This document shows, piece after piece, positions 1 to 9,449 of a DNA stretch of 64,000 bases (position 1 is its first letter; every line of letters starts with the position of its first letter). Under the pieces are notes generated by a model. It ran no database searches. It was not told the DNA's origin and was given only the letters and a program-made list of their open reading frames with translations. The DNA is from Streptococcus infantis (GTDB taxonomy: Bacteria; Bacillota; Bacilli; Lactobacillales; Streptococcaceae). Made by a program: the position numbers and the translations under genes. The stretch is taken from contig NZ_JYGT01000010.1 in the NCBI RefSeq assembly GCF_000960085.1, positions 124,001 through 188,000 on the forward strand, given 5' to 3'.

Positions 1-295
1 CCCATTTCAATTAGGTTTCTATCGTTTTCTATTCGGGCTAGGTACAGGCGCTCTGATACCGGGTGTCAATGCACTCCTCAGTAAAATAACTCCCAAAGCT
101 GGCATATCAAGAGTATTTGCCTTTAATCAAGTTTTCTTTTATCTAGGAGGAGTGATAGGCCCCTTTGCAGGATCAACAGTAGCAGGTCAATTTGGTTACC
201 ATTCAGTATTTTATGCAACAGCTCTCTGCGTAGCTCTTAGTTGCTCTTTTAACCTTATCCAATTTAGAACATTATTAAAAGTGAAGGAAATCTAG
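1..295 (+). CDS. pmrA: MFS multidrug efflux transporter, 3' end only (PmrA-like)
   Basis: This is the C-terminal 97 codons of a membrane transporter, open in one frame from base 2 to the TAG at 293-295. The residues are hydrophobic, with a glycine-rich helix ([13 protein letters not shown]) and a last helix followed by a short basic tail (LLKVKEI), as at the end of a 12-TM major facilitator. In pneumococcus pmrA, a quinolone/dye efflux pump, sits directly before rpmG-secG-rnr-smpB, and the same neighbours follow here. The stop overlaps the next start (TAGTG). The family call is firm; the symbol rests mainly on synteny. Confidence 0.75.
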   Translation, partial: PFQLGFYRFLFGLGTGALIPGVNALLSKITPKAGISRVFAFNQVFFYLGGVIGPFAGSTVAGQFGYHSVFYATALCVALSCSFNLIQFRTLLKVKEI

Positions 296-444
296 TGCGC
301 GTAAAAATTAATTTAAAATGCTCCTCTTGTGGTTGCATCAATTATCTAACCAGTAAAAACTCTAAAACACATCCAGATAAGATTGAAGTCTTAAAGTATT
401 GTCCGAAAGAAAGAAAAGTAACTCTACATCTTGAATCTAAGTAG
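295..444 (+). CDS. rpmG: 50S ribosomal protein L33 (RpmG)
   Basis: A 49-residue basic protein with a GTG start that overlaps the upstream stop by one base. It reads [20 protein letters not shown] and later contains a single Cys followed by a basic stretch. Bacterial L33 has about 49-50 residues and either keeps or loses a four-cysteine zinc ribbon. Here C9, C12, C14 and one cysteine near residue 38 are visible, so the second CxxC pair is incomplete, suggesting a C-minus or degenerate form. It belongs to the large ribosomal subunit. Translation is probably coupled to the efflux gene upstream. Confidence 0.85.
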   Translation: MRVKINLKCSSCGCINYLTSKNSKTHPDKIEVLKYCPKERKVTLHLESK

Positions 445-483
445 AAATTATGGTAAAATAATAAAGATTTTAAGGAGTTTGAT

Positions 484-717
484 ATGTATAACCTATTATT
501 AACCATTTTATTATTGTTATCTGTTGTGATTGTGATTGCAATTTTTATGCAACCAACTAAAAACCAATCTAGCAATGTATTTGATGCCAGTTCGGGTGAT
601 TTGTTTGAACGTAGCAAAGCGCGTGGTTTTGAAGCCGTAATGCAACGTTTGACAGGAATTTTAGTCTTTTTCTGGCTAGCCATTGCCTTAGCATTGACGG
701 TATTATCAAGTAGATAA
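484..717 (+). CDS. secG: Preprotein translocase subunit SecG
   Basis: A 77-residue protein with two hydrophobic segments (about residues 2-22 and 55-75) separated by a polar loop rich in Gly/Ser, the normal SecG architecture. SecG is the small accessory subunit of the SecYEG channel and assists the SecA-driven export cycle. The start follows a good ribosome site (AAGGAG at about 471-476). The order rpmG-secG-rnr-smpB matches pneumococcus. A hairpin with a T-tract lies directly downstream. Confidence 0.93.
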   Translation: MYNLLLTILLLLSVVIVIAIFMQPTKNQSSNVFDASSGDLFERSKARGFEAVMQRLTGILVFFWLAIALALTVLSSR

Positions 718-723
718 GAAAAT

Positions 724-757
724 AATGGGCGAGACTAGGTCTTAGCCTATTTTTATT
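724..757 (+). terminator. Terminator-like hairpin between secG and rnr
   Basis: Imperfect stem (GGC..GAC / GTC..GCC with flanking A/T pairs, loop TAG) followed by TATTTTTATTTT. It sits just after the secG stop and before the rnr leader, so it probably ends or attenuates the secG message. Confidence 0.6.
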
Positions 758-812
758 TTAAAGAGAAATAAGGTTTACACTAAAAGAAAATTCACAAATC
801 TAGAAAGAAAAT

Positions 813-3155
813 ATGAAAGATAAAATAAAAGAATTTATAGAAGAGAAAGGACGAGCAACAGTAAATGAGCTAGCTCAAGCTCTGGAAAAGGAGAGCTCTA
901 AGGATTTTAGTGAGCTCATCAAAACTTTGTCTCTGATGGAAAGAAAGCACCAAATTCGTTTTGAAGAAGATGGAAGTTTAACCCTAGAACAGAAGAAAAA
1001 ACATGAGATTACCCTAAAAGGAATTTTCCATGCTCACAAAAATGGATTTGGTTTTGTTAGCATAGAGGGAGAAGAAGACGATCTTTTTGTTGGGAAGAAT
1101 GATGTCAACTATGCTATTGACGGAGATACTGTTGAAATCGTAATTAAGAAGGTTGCGAATCGTCAAAAAGGAACTGCTGCAGAAGCAAAGATTATCGATA
1201 TTCTAGAACACAGTCTAACGACTGTGGTTGGGCAAATTATTCTTGATGAAGAAAAGCCCAAGTATGCTGGTTATATCCGTTCTAAAAATCAAAAAATTAG
1301 CCAACCAATTTACGTAAAGAAACCAGCTCTCAAGTTAGAAGGCACAGAAGTTCTCAAGGTCTTTATTGAAAAGTACCCAAGTAAAAAGCATGATTTCTTT
1401 GTAGCAAGTGTTCTGGATGTGGTAGGGCATTCGACAGATGCTGGAATTGATGTTCTAGAAGTACTAGAGTCCATGGATATCGTTTCTGAGTTTCCAGCGG
1501 CTGTTCTCAAAGAAGCGGAAAATGTACCGGATGTACCATCTGAGAAGGATTTTGAAGGACGATTGGATCTTAGGAATGAAATTACATTTACTATAGATGG
1601 TGCGGATGCAAAAGACTTGGATGATGCTGTTCATATCAAACCATTAAAAAATGGAAATATTGAACTAGGAGTTCATATTGCGGATGTTTCATATTATGTA
1701 ACGGAAGGTTCTGCCCTTGATAAGGAAGCCCTCAATCGGGCGACCTCCGTCTACGTGACAGACCGTGTAGTTCCAATGCTACCAGAGCGTCTTTCAAACG
1801 GTATCTGTTCTCTTAACCCTCAAGTGAACCGCTTGACTCAATCTGCTATTATGGAGATTGATAAAAATGGTCGTGTTCGTAATTATACGATTACACAGAC
1901 TGTTATCAAGACAAGTTTCCGTATGACTTATAGTGATGTCAATGACATCCTAGCAGGTGACGAGGAGAAGAGACGAGAGTATAAGAAAATTGTTCCTAGT
2001 ATCGAACTTATGGCCAAGCTCCATGAAACTTTGGAAAGTATGCGAATTAAGCGTGGAGCCCTCAATTTTGATACCAATGAAGCTAAGATTTTGGTAGATA
2101 AAAAAGGCAAGCCAGTTGACATTGTTCTTCGACATCGTGGTGTTGCTGAACGTATGATTGAGTCTTTTATGTTGATTGCTAACGAAACGGTTGCCAAGCA
2201 TTTTAGCAAGTTGGACTTACCTTTTATTTATCGTATTCATGAGGAACCTAAAGCTGAGAAAGTTCAAAAGTTTATTGATTATGCTTCAAGTTTTGGCTTG
2301 AGAATTTATGGGACTGCTAGTGAGATTAGTCAGGAAGTTCTTCAAGACATCATGCGTGCTGTTGAAGGTGAGCCTTATGCAGATGTGTTATCCATGATTC
2401 TTCTGCGTTCGATGCAACAGGCTCGTTATTCAGAGCATAATCATGGTCACTATGGACTAGCTGCGGACTATTATACTCACTTTACCAGTCCGATTCGCCG
2501 TTATCCAGACCTCTTGGTTCATCGGATGATTCGTGACTATGGACGTTCTAAGGAAGTAGCGGAGCATTTTGAACAAGTAATTCCAGAGATTGCTACCCAG
2601 TCTTCTAATCGTGAGCGTCGTACCATCGAGGCAGAGCGTGAAGTCGAAGCTATGAAAAAAGCTGAATACATGGAAGAGTACGTTGGTGAAGAGTATGATG
2701 CAGTTGTTTCAAGTATTGTTAAATTTGGTCTTTTTGTTGAATTACCAAATACAGTTGAGGGATTGATTCACATTACCAATCTACCTGAATTTTACCATTT
2801 TAACGAACGCGATTTAACCCTCCGTGGGGAGAAATCAGGGACAACCTTCCGTGTGGGACAGCAGATTCGTATTCGTGTTGAAAGAGCCGATAAGATGAGT
2901 GGTGAGATTGATTTCTCCTTTATTCCAAGTGAATTTGATGTGATTGAGAAAGGTTTGAAAGACTCTGGCCGTAAGGATAGAGGTCGTCGTTCGGATAAGA
3001 AAGAAGACAAGAGAAAAGCTGGTCGTTTAGGTGATAAGCGCAAGCATTCTCCAAAAGACAAGAAGAAAAAGAGCAAGAAACCTTTTTACAAAGAAGTAGC
3101 AAAGAAAGGAGCCAAGCATGGCAAAGGGCGAGGGAAAGGTCGTCGCGCAAAATAA
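813..3155 (+). CDS. rnr: Ribonuclease R (RNase II family)
   Basis: A 780-residue 3'-to-5' processive exoribonuclease. In order: an N-terminal helical/winged region, cold-shock domains (about residues 70-230; [14 protein letters not shown]), the RNB catalytic domain (about 250-580) with the metal-binding aspartate motif [11 protein letters not shown], an S1 domain (about 625-710; [14 protein letters not shown]), and a very Lys/Arg-rich tail. RNase R degrades structured RNA and works with SmpB-tmRNA on stalled messages, which fits the smpB gene that overlaps its 3' end. The length is normal for the family. Confidence 0.97.
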   Translation: MKDKIKEFIEEKGRATVNELAQALEKESSKDFSELIKTLSLMERKHQIRFEEDGSLTLEQKKKHEITLKGIFHAHKNGFGFVSIEGEEDDLFVGKNDVNYAIDGDTVEIVIKKVANRQKGTAAEAKIIDILEHSLTTVVGQIILDEEKPKYAGYIRSKNQKISQPIYVKKPALKLEGTEVLKVFIEKYPSKKHDFFVASVLDVVGHSTDAGIDVLEVLESMDIVSEFPAAVLKEAENVPDVPSEKDFEGRLDLRNEITFTIDGADAKDLDDAVHIKPLKNGNIELGVHIADVSYYVTEGSALDKEALNRATSVYVTDRVVPMLPERLSNGICSLNPQVNRLTQSAIMEIDKNGRVRNYTITQTVIKTSFRMTYSDVNDILAGDEEKRREYKKIVPSIELMAKLHETLESMRIKRGALNFDTNEAKILVDKKGKPVDIVLRHRGVAERMIESFMLIANETVAKHFSKLDLPFIYRIHEEPKAEKVQKFIDYASSFGLRIYGTASEISQEVLQDIMRAVEGEPYADVLSMILLRSMQQARYSEHNHGHYGLAADYYTHFTSPIRRYPDLLVHRMIRDYGRSKEVAEHFEQVIPEIATQSSNRERRTIEAEREVEAMKKAEYMEEYVGEEYDAVVSSIVKFGLFVELPNTVEGLIHITNLPEFYHFNERDLTLRGEKSGTTFRVGQQIRIRVERADKMSGEIDFSFIPSEFDVIEKGLKDSGRKDRGRRSDKKEDKRKAGRLGDKRKHSPKDKKKKSKKPFYKEVAKKGAKHGKGRGKGRRAK

Positions 3156-3585
3156 AAAGGCGCACCACGACTATACAATTGTAGATACGCTAGAAGCAGG
3201 AATGGTCCTAACAGGAACTGAAATCAAGAGTGTTCGAGCAGCCCGCATCAATCTGAAAGATGGGTTTGCCCAGGTTAAGAATGGGGAAGTTTGGCTGAGT
3301 AATGTCCATATCGCTCCTTATGAAGAGGGCAACATCTGGAACCAGGAGCCAGAACGTCGTCGTAAACTTCTCCTTCATAAAAAACAAATCCAGAAATTGG
3401 AGCAAGAAACTAAAGGAACAGGTATGACCTTGGTTCCTCTTAAAGTTTATATCAAAGATGGCTATGCCAAGTTACTTTTAGGACTTGCAAAAGGGAAACA
3501 CGATTATGATAAACGTGAGTCTATCAAACGTCGTGAGCAAAATCGTGATATTGCGCGTGTTATGAAAGCTGTTAACCATCGATAG
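3118..3585 (+). CDS. smpB: SsrA-binding protein SmpB
   Basis: A 155-residue tmRNA-binding protein for ribosome rescue. Family motifs are visible: [22 protein letters not shown] near the N-terminus, [25 protein letters not shown], and a basic C-terminal tail ([13 protein letters not shown]). The start ATG lies inside the 3' end of rnr in another frame (38-bp overlap), preceded by AAAGGAG. The overlap ties its expression to RNase R, its functional partner. Confidence 0.97.
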   Translation: MAKGEGKVVAQNKKAHHDYTIVDTLEAGMVLTGTEIKSVRAARINLKDGFAQVKNGEVWLSNVHIAPYEEGNIWNQEPERRRKLLLHKKQIQKLEQETKGTGMTLVPLKVYIKDGYAKLLLGLAKGKHDYDKRESIKRREQNRDIARVMKAVNHR

Positions 3586-3599
3586 AAAGAGTGAAGAAT

Positions 3600-4460
3600 A
3601 TGGAAAAACTAGTTGCCTACAAACGCATGCCTGTCTGGAATAAAGACACCATGCCAGAGGCTGTTCAAAGAAAACACAATACTAAGGTCGGAACCTGGGG
3701 GAAGATTACCGTATTAAAAGGAGCTCTTAAGTTTATTGAATTGACTGAAGAGGGAGAAGTTATAGCTGAGCACCTCTTTGAAGCAGGTGCTGATAATCCT
3801 ATGGCACAACCTCAAGCTTGGCACAGAGTGGAAGCTGCCACAGATGATGTGGAGTGGTATTTAGAATTCTATTGTAAACCGGAAGATTATTTCCCCAAGA
3901 AATACAATACCAATCCAGTTCATTCGGAGGTTTTAGAAGCTATACAAACCGTGAAACCATGTAAGGCACTTGATCTAGGATGTGGTCAGGGTAGAAATGC
4001 ACTCTTTCTAGCTCAACATGGATTTGATGTTACAGCAGTGGATCAAAATGAGCTATCCCTTGAAATCTTGCAAAGCATCGTAGAGCAAGAAGATTTAGAG
4101 ATGCCTGTTGGTCTCTACGATATCAATTCAGCTAGCATAGGCCAAACTTACAATTTTATCGTATCGACAGTTGTTCTCATGTTTTTACAAGCAGATCGTA
4201 TTCCTGCTATTATCCAAAACATGCAGGAAAAAACCTCTATCGGTGGGTACAATCTTATCGTTTGTGCTATGGATACGGAAGATTATCCATGTTCAGTTAA
4301 TTTCCCATTTACTTTTAAAGAAGGGGAGTTGGCAAATTACTACAAGGACTGGGAATTGATCAAGTACAATGAAAATCCTGGCCATTTGCACCGTCGTGAT
4401 GAAAATGGCAATCGTATTCAACTACGCTTTGCAACCATGTTGGCAAGAAAAGTAAAATAA
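3600..4460 (+). CDS. tehB: TehB-like SAM-dependent methyltransferase
   Basis: A 286-residue protein from ATG 3600; an in-frame GTG at 3591 exists, but the AGAAAGAG-like ribosome site fits 3600 better. An N-terminal cupin-like DUF1971 domain (about 1-100; WGKITVLKGALKF) is followed by a class I methyltransferase domain with the SAM motif KALDLGCGQGRNALFLAQHGFDV. TehB proteins methylate tellurite or related compounds in a SAM-dependent way, but the physiological substrate in streptococci is not established. It lies 14 bp after smpB, so it is likely co-transcribed. Confidence 0.9.
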   Translation: MEKLVAYKRMPVWNKDTMPEAVQRKHNTKVGTWGKITVLKGALKFIELTEEGEVIAEHLFEAGADNPMAQPQAWHRVEAATDDVEWYLEFYCKPEDYFPKKYNTNPVHSEVLEAIQTVKPCKALDLGCGQGRNALFLAQHGFDVTAVDQNELSLEILQSIVEQEDLEMPVGLYDINSASIGQTYNFIVSTVVLMFLQADRIPAIIQNMQEKTSIGGYNLIVCAMDTEDYPCSVNFPFTFKEGELANYYKDWELIKYNENPGHLHRRDENGNRIQLRFATMLARKVK

Positions 4461-4465
4461 AAGAC

Positions 4466-4502
4466 TAAGGGAAAAGAAAAGGATTTTTCTATTCCCTTAT
4501 TT
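4466..4502 (+). terminator. Terminator hairpin after tehB
   Basis: AAGGGAA is matched by TTCCCTT across a loop that also contains an inner AGAAAA/TTTTCT pairing, followed by ATTTGTT. It ends the tehB transcript and isolates the following Card1-like gene. Confidence 0.55.
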
Positions 4503-4535
4503 GTTACCCTAATAAGAAAGGAAGTTCTCAATTTA

Positions 4536-4618
4536 TGCTATACTAGAAGTAGGAGAAGTCGATAAAGTTAAACAGAATCGTGATAGTTTTAAAATGATTC
4601 TAATCGACCACTATTCTT
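4536..4618 (+). promoter_or_regulatory. Extended -10 promoter and structured leader of the Card1-like gene
   Basis: TGCTATACT (TATACT at 4539-4544) is an extended -10 element. The predicted message starts near 4551 and gives a leader of about 98 bases. In it GTCGAT (4558-4563) pairs with ATCGAC (4613-4618), and AGAATC (4574-4579) pairs with GATTCT (4606-4611), giving a nested two-part hairpin. A second small hairpin, AGAC-T7-GTCT (4621-4635), ends right before the GGAGG ribosome site. The pairings are seen in the sequence; a regulatory role is inference. Confidence 0.5.
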
Positions 4619-4648
4619 TCAGACTTTTTTTGTCTAGGAGGTCTTAGG

Positions 4649-5800
4649 ATGACTAGTCTTTTAATTGAACTGTATGACCGTCATACCATTGAGAAAAATG
4701 TATACCAAGCTTTTGTCAGTGATTGTGATGAAATTTTATTTTTATCTTTGAAAAAAATTGCTGAAGAAGAAAGATTGTCCCTGAAACATTTTTTATTGGA
4801 ACAAGTACCCCACTTAAAACAAGTACATTTTCGTCAATTTAAACTAAATAAAGTCTGGCAGGATTTAGACTTCTTTTTTATAGATAGTTATGATACAGTG
4901 ACAATTGATGTTTTTGGTGGAGATAATCTATTAGCAATCGTCTTATTTCAATATGGTTTAGAAAAAAATATTCCGATTATTGCTATGGATGTTGAACAAG
5001 GAAAACAGTATGCATTAGGAAGGACTAAAATTGAGGATGAAGACCTAGATATTCCTAGTCTATCCATTGAACAGTTGATAGCCTTACGTGGTGGGAAAAT
5101 CTTGAAATCAAGACGACCTCAGCATACGGTTAAGCAAATTGAAGCTATCAAAAAATTGGCCAAGTACGCTATTGAGAATCCAGAAGAATGGTATCAGATT
5201 ACTCAATTTTTTGCGATAGCAAAAACAGCCGATTTTCACTCTGAAACAGCAAAAGTTTTGGAGAGTAATGGAAAAATTTATTCTTACCCCAGTAGCTTGA
5301 TTCCTTTGTTCACAAAAGCTAATTTACTGAAAGTAGAAGAGGAAACAACAGATACTGTTACTTATACCTTCCCAACACCAGAAGCACATCTGTTATGTCG
5401 AACTAAAGGGCATATTTTAGAATTGTATATCTATTTACTAGCCCTTGAGTCTGAGTATTTTGACGAATGCCTGATTGGCGCTGAGATTGATTGGAATGGT
5501 ATCTTTCCTGAGATGGACAATGTTCAAAATGAGATTGATGTTATCTTTCGTAAAGGTCACTCAGTAATCTTCATTTCCTGTAAAATGACAGATTTATCAG
5601 TTGAAGCTATTAATGAACTTGAAGTTTATGCCAATCATTTTGCGGGTGATAATTGTTTGAAGATGATTGTTTGCTCAGGAAAGATTAACCCCGTTTACAG
5701 TCATCGTTGTCAAGAATATGGTGTAATGGTGATAAAGCAGGATCAAATACAGAATCTTATTCCCATGTTACGGAAATATATTAGAAAACAACTGAAATAG
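4649..5800 (+). CDS. Card1/Can2-like protein: CARF-type domain plus PD-(D/E)XK nuclease (DUF1887 family)
   Basis: A 383-residue protein. Residues 1-150 look like a Rossmann-type CARF domain (start MTSLLIELYDRHTIEKN). A winged-helix-like middle follows (about 155-245). The C-terminal domain carries PD-(D/E)XK nuclease residues: E258 (ILELY), D297 (NEIDV) and K312 in ISCK. This is the Card1/Can2 layout: in those enzymes cyclic oligoadenylate made by type III CRISPR complexes switches on DNA/RNA nicking. No cas10, other cas gene or CRISPR array is in the window, so activator and target are unknown. It is a single gene between two terminators, with its own promoter, inserted between tehB and coiA, which I recall as adjacent in pneumococcus. 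Family call is good; function is inference. Confidence 0.75.
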   Translation: MTSLLIELYDRHTIEKNVYQAFVSDCDEILFLSLKKIAEEERLSLKHFLLEQVPHLKQVHFRQFKLNKVWQDLDFFFIDSYDTVTIDVFGGDNLLAIVLFQYGLEKNIPIIAMDVEQGKQYALGRTKIEDEDLDIPSLSIEQLIALRGGKILKSRRPQHTVKQIEAIKKLAKYAIENPEEWYQITQFFAIAKTADFHSETAKVLESNGKIYSYPSSLIPLFTKANLLKVEEETTDTVTYTFPTPEAHLLCRTKGHILELYIYLLALESEYFDECLIGAEIDWNGIFPEMDNVQNEIDVIFRKGHSVIFISCKMTDLSVEAINELEVYANHFAGDNCLKMIVCSGKINPVYSHRCQEYGVMVIKQDQIQNLIPMLRKYIRKQLK

Positions 5801-5815
5801 TTGAGAATAAATGAA

Positions 5816-5842
5816 AAAAAGGTTGAGTTGGTCAACCTTTTT
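5816..5842 (+). terminator. Strong terminator of the Card1-like gene
   Basis: A perfect 11-bp stem (AAAAAGGTTGA / TCAACCTTTTT) with loop GTTGG, ending in a T-run. It lies 15 bp after the stop at 5800 and just upstream of the coiA promoter, so coiA is transcribed separately. Confidence 0.9.
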
Positions 5843-5877
5843 CTGCTTTTTCTTTTCGAATGGAATAGAAAAGGAGG
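5841..5877 (+). promoter_or_regulatory. Candidate com-box (SigX/ComX promoter) and ribosome site of coiA
   Basis: TTCGAATG (5855-5862) follows a T-rich tract, in the place where late competence genes carry the ComX-dependent box (consensus TACGAATA). Two of eight positions differ. AAGGAGG (5871-5877) lies 5 bases before ATG 5883. CoiA is a known late competence gene, which supports the reading; the imperfect match lowers confidence. Confidence 0.5.
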
Positions 5878-5882
5878 TCTCT

Positions 5883-6839
5883 ATGTTTCTAGCGAGGGAT
5901 AAAAATGGGCATTTAATCAGTGCTTTAGGGGATGAAGTAAAGAAACAAACTTATTATTGCCCAGCTTGTGGAGCACGTGTTCGCTTGAGAAAAGGGAAAA
6001 ATGTACGAACGCATTTTGCGCATGAAAGTCTAAAAAAATGTGATTTTTTTCATGAAAATGAAGGGCCAGAACACCTGGAAAACAAGGAGCAATTGTTTTA
6101 TTGGGCTAAGAAGAATGATGAGGTTGAAACGGAATATCCGATACCTGAACTGAAGCAGATTGCTGATATCTTTATCAATAAACAACTAGCCCTAGAAGTT
6201 CAGTGTAGTCCAATTTCTTGTGAACTTTTAAGGGAGAGAAGCAATGGTTATCGAAGTCTCGGTATTCAAGTTTTGTGGTTACTTGGAGAAAAACTATGGT
6301 TAAATGAGCGACTAACTCAACTTCAGAGAGATTTTCTTTATTTCAGTAATAACATGGGCTTTCATATTTGGGAGTTAGACCATAAAAGACGAGTTTTGAG
6401 ACTTAAGTACCTACTCCATCAAGATTTGAAAGGAAAACTTCATTATCAGGTCAAGGAATTTTCTTATGGCAAAGGGAATCTTCTAGAAATATTACGGACT
6501 CCTTATCAACAGCGAAGCCTGATTTCCTTTTCAGTTGAGCAAGACAGGAACATCTGTTATTACATTCAAAAACAACTTTATTATCAAAATCCCTATTGGA
6601 TGAAGCAACAAGCTCAAGCCTATTTGAGAGGAGAGAATCTTTTGAATCGAAAGAAACAGGACTGGTATCCCCAAGTAAGGCCGATAGAAAAAGGTTATTT
6701 TTGCCAAATCAAACAAGATATTCATGATTATTATCGAAACTTTCAAGCTTATTATGAGAAAAATTCTCAAAATAAGCAACAAAAGCTCTATCCACCTGTC
6801 TTTTATCATCGTTATTTCCTGAAAAATATGGTAAAATAG
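5883..6839 (+). CDS. coiA: Competence protein CoiA
   Basis: A 318-residue protein from ATG 5883, chosen over upstream starts because of the AAGGAGG site 5 bases before it and because pneumococcal CoiA is about 317 residues. An N-terminal zinc-ribbon-like motif (YYCPACG, with later HFAHES and CDF) precedes a nuclease-like region with acidic residues and Q-x-S (ADIFINKQLALEVQCS). CoiA is a cytosolic protein needed for recombination of DNA taken up during transformation, probably acting with RecA and DprA. It has its own candidate ComX-type promoter. Confidence 0.95.
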   Translation: MFLARDKNGHLISALGDEVKKQTYYCPACGARVRLRKGKNVRTHFAHESLKKCDFFHENEGPEHLENKEQLFYWAKKNDEVETEYPIPELKQIADIFINKQLALEVQCSPISCELLRERSNGYRSLGIQVLWLLGEKLWLNERLTQLQRDFLYFSNNMGFHIWELDHKRRVLRLKYLLHQDLKGKLHYQVKEFSYGKGNLLEILRTPYQQRSLISFSVEQDRNICYYIQKQLYYQNPYWMKQQAQAYLRGENLLNRKKQDWYPQVRPIEKGYFCQIKQDIHDYYRNFQAYYEKNSQNKQQKLYPPVFYHRYFLKNMVK

Positions 6840-6857
6840 AAAGGATGGAGGAAATTT

Positions 6858-8660
6858 ATGGTATTACAACGAAATGAAATAGATGAAAAAGATACATGGG
6901 ATTTGTCCACTATCTTTGAAACAGACCAAAAATGGGAAGAAGAACTAGCCCTTCTAACGGAAGATACAAAACAAGCAGCTGGTCTTGAGGGACATCTCTT
7001 GGATAGCGCAGAAAGCCTTCTTGACATTACAGAGCGTTATCTAGAATTGAGTCGTCGTCTTGAAAAACTTTATGTTTATGCACATATGAAAAACGACCAA
7101 GACACGCGAGTAGCTAAATATCAAGAATACTATGCAAAAGCAATGACTCTTTATAGTCAACTTGATCAAGTCTTTTCTTTCTATGAGCCAGAATTTATGG
7201 CTATCACAGAAGAGCAGTATCAAAACTTTCTAGCAGAAGAACCAAAACTCCAACCATATAAACACTTCTTTGATAAACTATTGCAAAATAAGGACCATGT
7301 CCTTTCACAACGTGAAGAAGAGTTGCTTGCAGGTGCTGGTGAAATCTTCGGTGCTGCTAGTGAAACCTTTGCTATTTTAGATAATGCAGATATCGTCTTT
7401 CCATTCGTTAAAGATGAAGATGGAAATGAAGTACAATTATCACACGGCGTTTATATGCGCTTGGTAGAATCTAAGAATCGTGAGGTTCGTCGTGGAGCAT
7501 ATGAAGCCCTCTATGCTACTTATGAGCAATACCAGCACACTTACGCTAAAACCTTGCAGACCAATGTTAAAGTGCAAAACTATCGTGCTAAGGTTCGTAA
7601 CTATAAGAGTGCGCGTGAAGCAGCTCTTGCAGCTAACTTTGTGCCAGAAAGTGTCTATGACAATCTGGTATCTGCTGTACGTAAGCATTTGCCACTCTTA
7701 CATCGTTATCTAGCTCTTCGCTCAAAAATCTTGGGTATTCCAGACCTCAAGATGTACGATGTCTACACTCCATTGTCTTCAGTGGAATACAGCTTTACTT
7801 ATGAGGAAGCCTTAAAGAAAGCAGAAGAAGCTTTGGCAGTTCTTGGTGAAGATTACTTGAGTCGGGTGAAACGTGCTTTTAGCGAACGTTGGATTGATGT
7901 TTATGAAAATCAAGGTAAGCGATCAGGTGCCTACTCTGGTGGTTCCTATGATACTAACGCCTTTATGCTTCTTAACTGGCAGGATAACCTCGATAATCTC
8001 TTTACTCTTGTACATGAGACAGGTCACAGTATGCATTCAAGCTATACACGTGAAACCCAGCCTTATGTCTACGGGGATTACTCAATCTTCTTGGCAGAAA
8101 TTGCTTCAACAACCAATGAAAACATCCTGACAGAAAAATTATTGCAAGAAGTGCAAGACGATGCAACACGCTTTGCCATTCTCAACAATTTCTTGGATGG
8201 TTTCCGTGGGACAGTCTTCCGTCAAACTCAATTTGCAGAATTTGAACATGCTATTCACCAAGCAGATCAAAACGGTGAAGTTTTAACAAGCGAGTTCCTA
8301 AACAATCTATACGCTGACTTGAACCAAGAATACTATGGCTTGAGCAAGGAAGACAACCCTCAAATCCAGTACGAGTGGGCTCGAATCCCTCATTTCTACT
8401 ATAACTACTATGTATATCAATATTCAACAGGCTTCGCAGCAGCTTCAGCCTTGGCTGAAAAGATTGTTCACGGAAGTCAAGAGGATCGTGACCGTTATAT
8501 TGAATACCTGAAGGCAGGGAAGTCAGACTATCCACTCAATATCATGCGTAAAGCTGGCGTTGATATGGAAAAAGAAGATTATCTCAACGATGCCTTCGCA
8601 GTCTTTGAACGTCGTTTGGATGAGTTTGAAGCCCTTGTTGAAAAATTAGGATTGGCATAA
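6858..8660 (+). CDS. pepF: Oligoendopeptidase F (M3B metallopeptidase)
   Basis: A 600-residue cytosolic zinc peptidase that cleaves oligopeptides of roughly 7-17 residues. The zinc motif HETGH (in [11 protein letters not shown]) is followed by the third-ligand region EIASTTNE. The N-terminal half is the helical lid domain, and the length matches the family. It starts 18 bp after coiA with a GGAGG site. In pneumococcus pepF likewise follows coiA. It is followed by a methyltransferase gene at 1 bp, indicating co-transcription. Confidence 0.95.
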   Translation: MVLQRNEIDEKDTWDLSTIFETDQKWEEELALLTEDTKQAAGLEGHLLDSAESLLDITERYLELSRRLEKLYVYAHMKNDQDTRVAKYQEYYAKAMTLYSQLDQVFSFYEPEFMAITEEQYQNFLAEEPKLQPYKHFFDKLLQNKDHVLSQREEELLAGAGEIFGAASETFAILDNADIVFPFVKDEDGNEVQLSHGVYMRLVESKNREVRRGAYEALYATYEQYQHTYAKTLQTNVKVQNYRAKVRNYKSAREAALAANFVPESVYDNLVSAVRKHLPLLHRYLALRSKILGIPDLKMYDVYTPLSSVEYSFTYEEALKKAEEALAVLGEDYLSRVKRAFSERWIDVYENQGKRSGAYSGGSYDTNAFMLLNWQDNLDNLFTLVHETGHSMHSSYTRETQPYVYGDYSIFLAEIASTTNENILTEKLLQEVQDDATRFAILNNFLDGFRGTVFRQTQFAEFEHAIHQADQNGEVLTSEFLNNLYADLNQEYYGLSKEDNPQIQYEWARIPHFYYNYYVYQYSTGFAAASALAEKIVHGSQEDRDRYIEYLKAGKSDYPLNIMRKAGVDMEKEDYLNDAFAVFERRLDEFEALVEKLGLA

Positions 8661-8661
8661 G

Positions 8662-9375
8662 ATGGTTGAGTCATACAGTAAAAATGCCAACCACAACATG
8701 CGACGTCCTGTTGTAAAAGAAGAAATCGTCGAATTTTTACGTCAACGTCAAAAGCAAGTGTCAGGTTCCTTAAAAGAATTAGAAAACTTTGCTCGCAAGG
8801 AAAATATTCCCATCATCCCTCATGAAACTGTCGCTTATTTTCGTTTCCTAATGGAAACAATACAACCTAAAAACATTTTAGAGATTGGAACAGCAATTGG
8901 TTTTTCTGCACTTTTGATGGCTCAACATGCCCCAAATGCAAAGATTACTACCATTGACCGTAATCCTGAAATGATTGGTTTTGCGAAAGAAAATTTTGCA
9001 AAATTTGACAGTCGTAAACAAATCACTCTCTTAGAAGGTGATGCGGTAGATGTTTTATCAACTTTGACAGAAACCTATGATTTCGTATTTATGGATTCTG
9101 CCAAGTCTAAATACATCGTATTTCTTCCAGAAATTCTCAAACACCTAGAAGTGGGTGGAGTGGTTATCTTGGATGATGTTTTCCAAGGTGGAGATATCGC
9201 CAAGGATATCATGGAAGTCCGACGTGGACAACGAACAATCTATCGTGGTTTGCAAAGGCTCTTTGAGGCAACTCTTGATAATCCAGGATTAACAGCTAGT
9301 CTAGTTCCTCTTGGAGATGGGATATTGATGCTGAGAAAGAATCAAGCAGAAGTTGAACTGCCTGATATTGACTAA
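8662..9375 (+). CDS. O-methyltransferase (class I, SAM-dependent)
   Basis: A 237-residue protein of the catechol-O-methyltransferase-like family (COG4122). SAM-binding motif I is ILEIGTAIGFSALLMA, motif II includes TIDRNPEM, and the metal-site/catalytic region FVFMDSAKSKY and VILDDVFQGG are visible. Its substrate in streptococci is unknown; it may be a small molecule or tRNA (the TrmR family is close). It starts 1 bp after the pepF stop and precedes prsA, as in pneumococcus. Confidence 0.85.
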   Translation: MVESYSKNANHNMRRPVVKEEIVEFLRQRQKQVSGSLKELENFARKENIPIIPHETVAYFRFLMETIQPKNILEIGTAIGFSALLMAQHAPNAKITTIDRNPEMIGFAKENFAKFDSRKQITLLEGDAVDVLSTLTETYDFVFMDSAKSKYIVFLPEILKHLEVGGVVILDDVFQGGDIAKDIMEVRRGQRTIYRGLQRLFEATLDNPGLTASLVPLGDGILMLRKNQAEVELPDID

Positions 9376-9449
9376 TTTCAGATATTTTTAAGACAATTTA
9401 GTAAAATAGATAAGGTAAACATTTATCTAGTGTATAAAAAGGAGTAAAC

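Noticed and set aside
9387..9402. CiaR site before prsA
   Set aside because: TTTAAG is followed by TTTAGT with a 4-base gap instead of 5 and overlaps a -10-like sequence; too weak compared with the perfect site at 52077.
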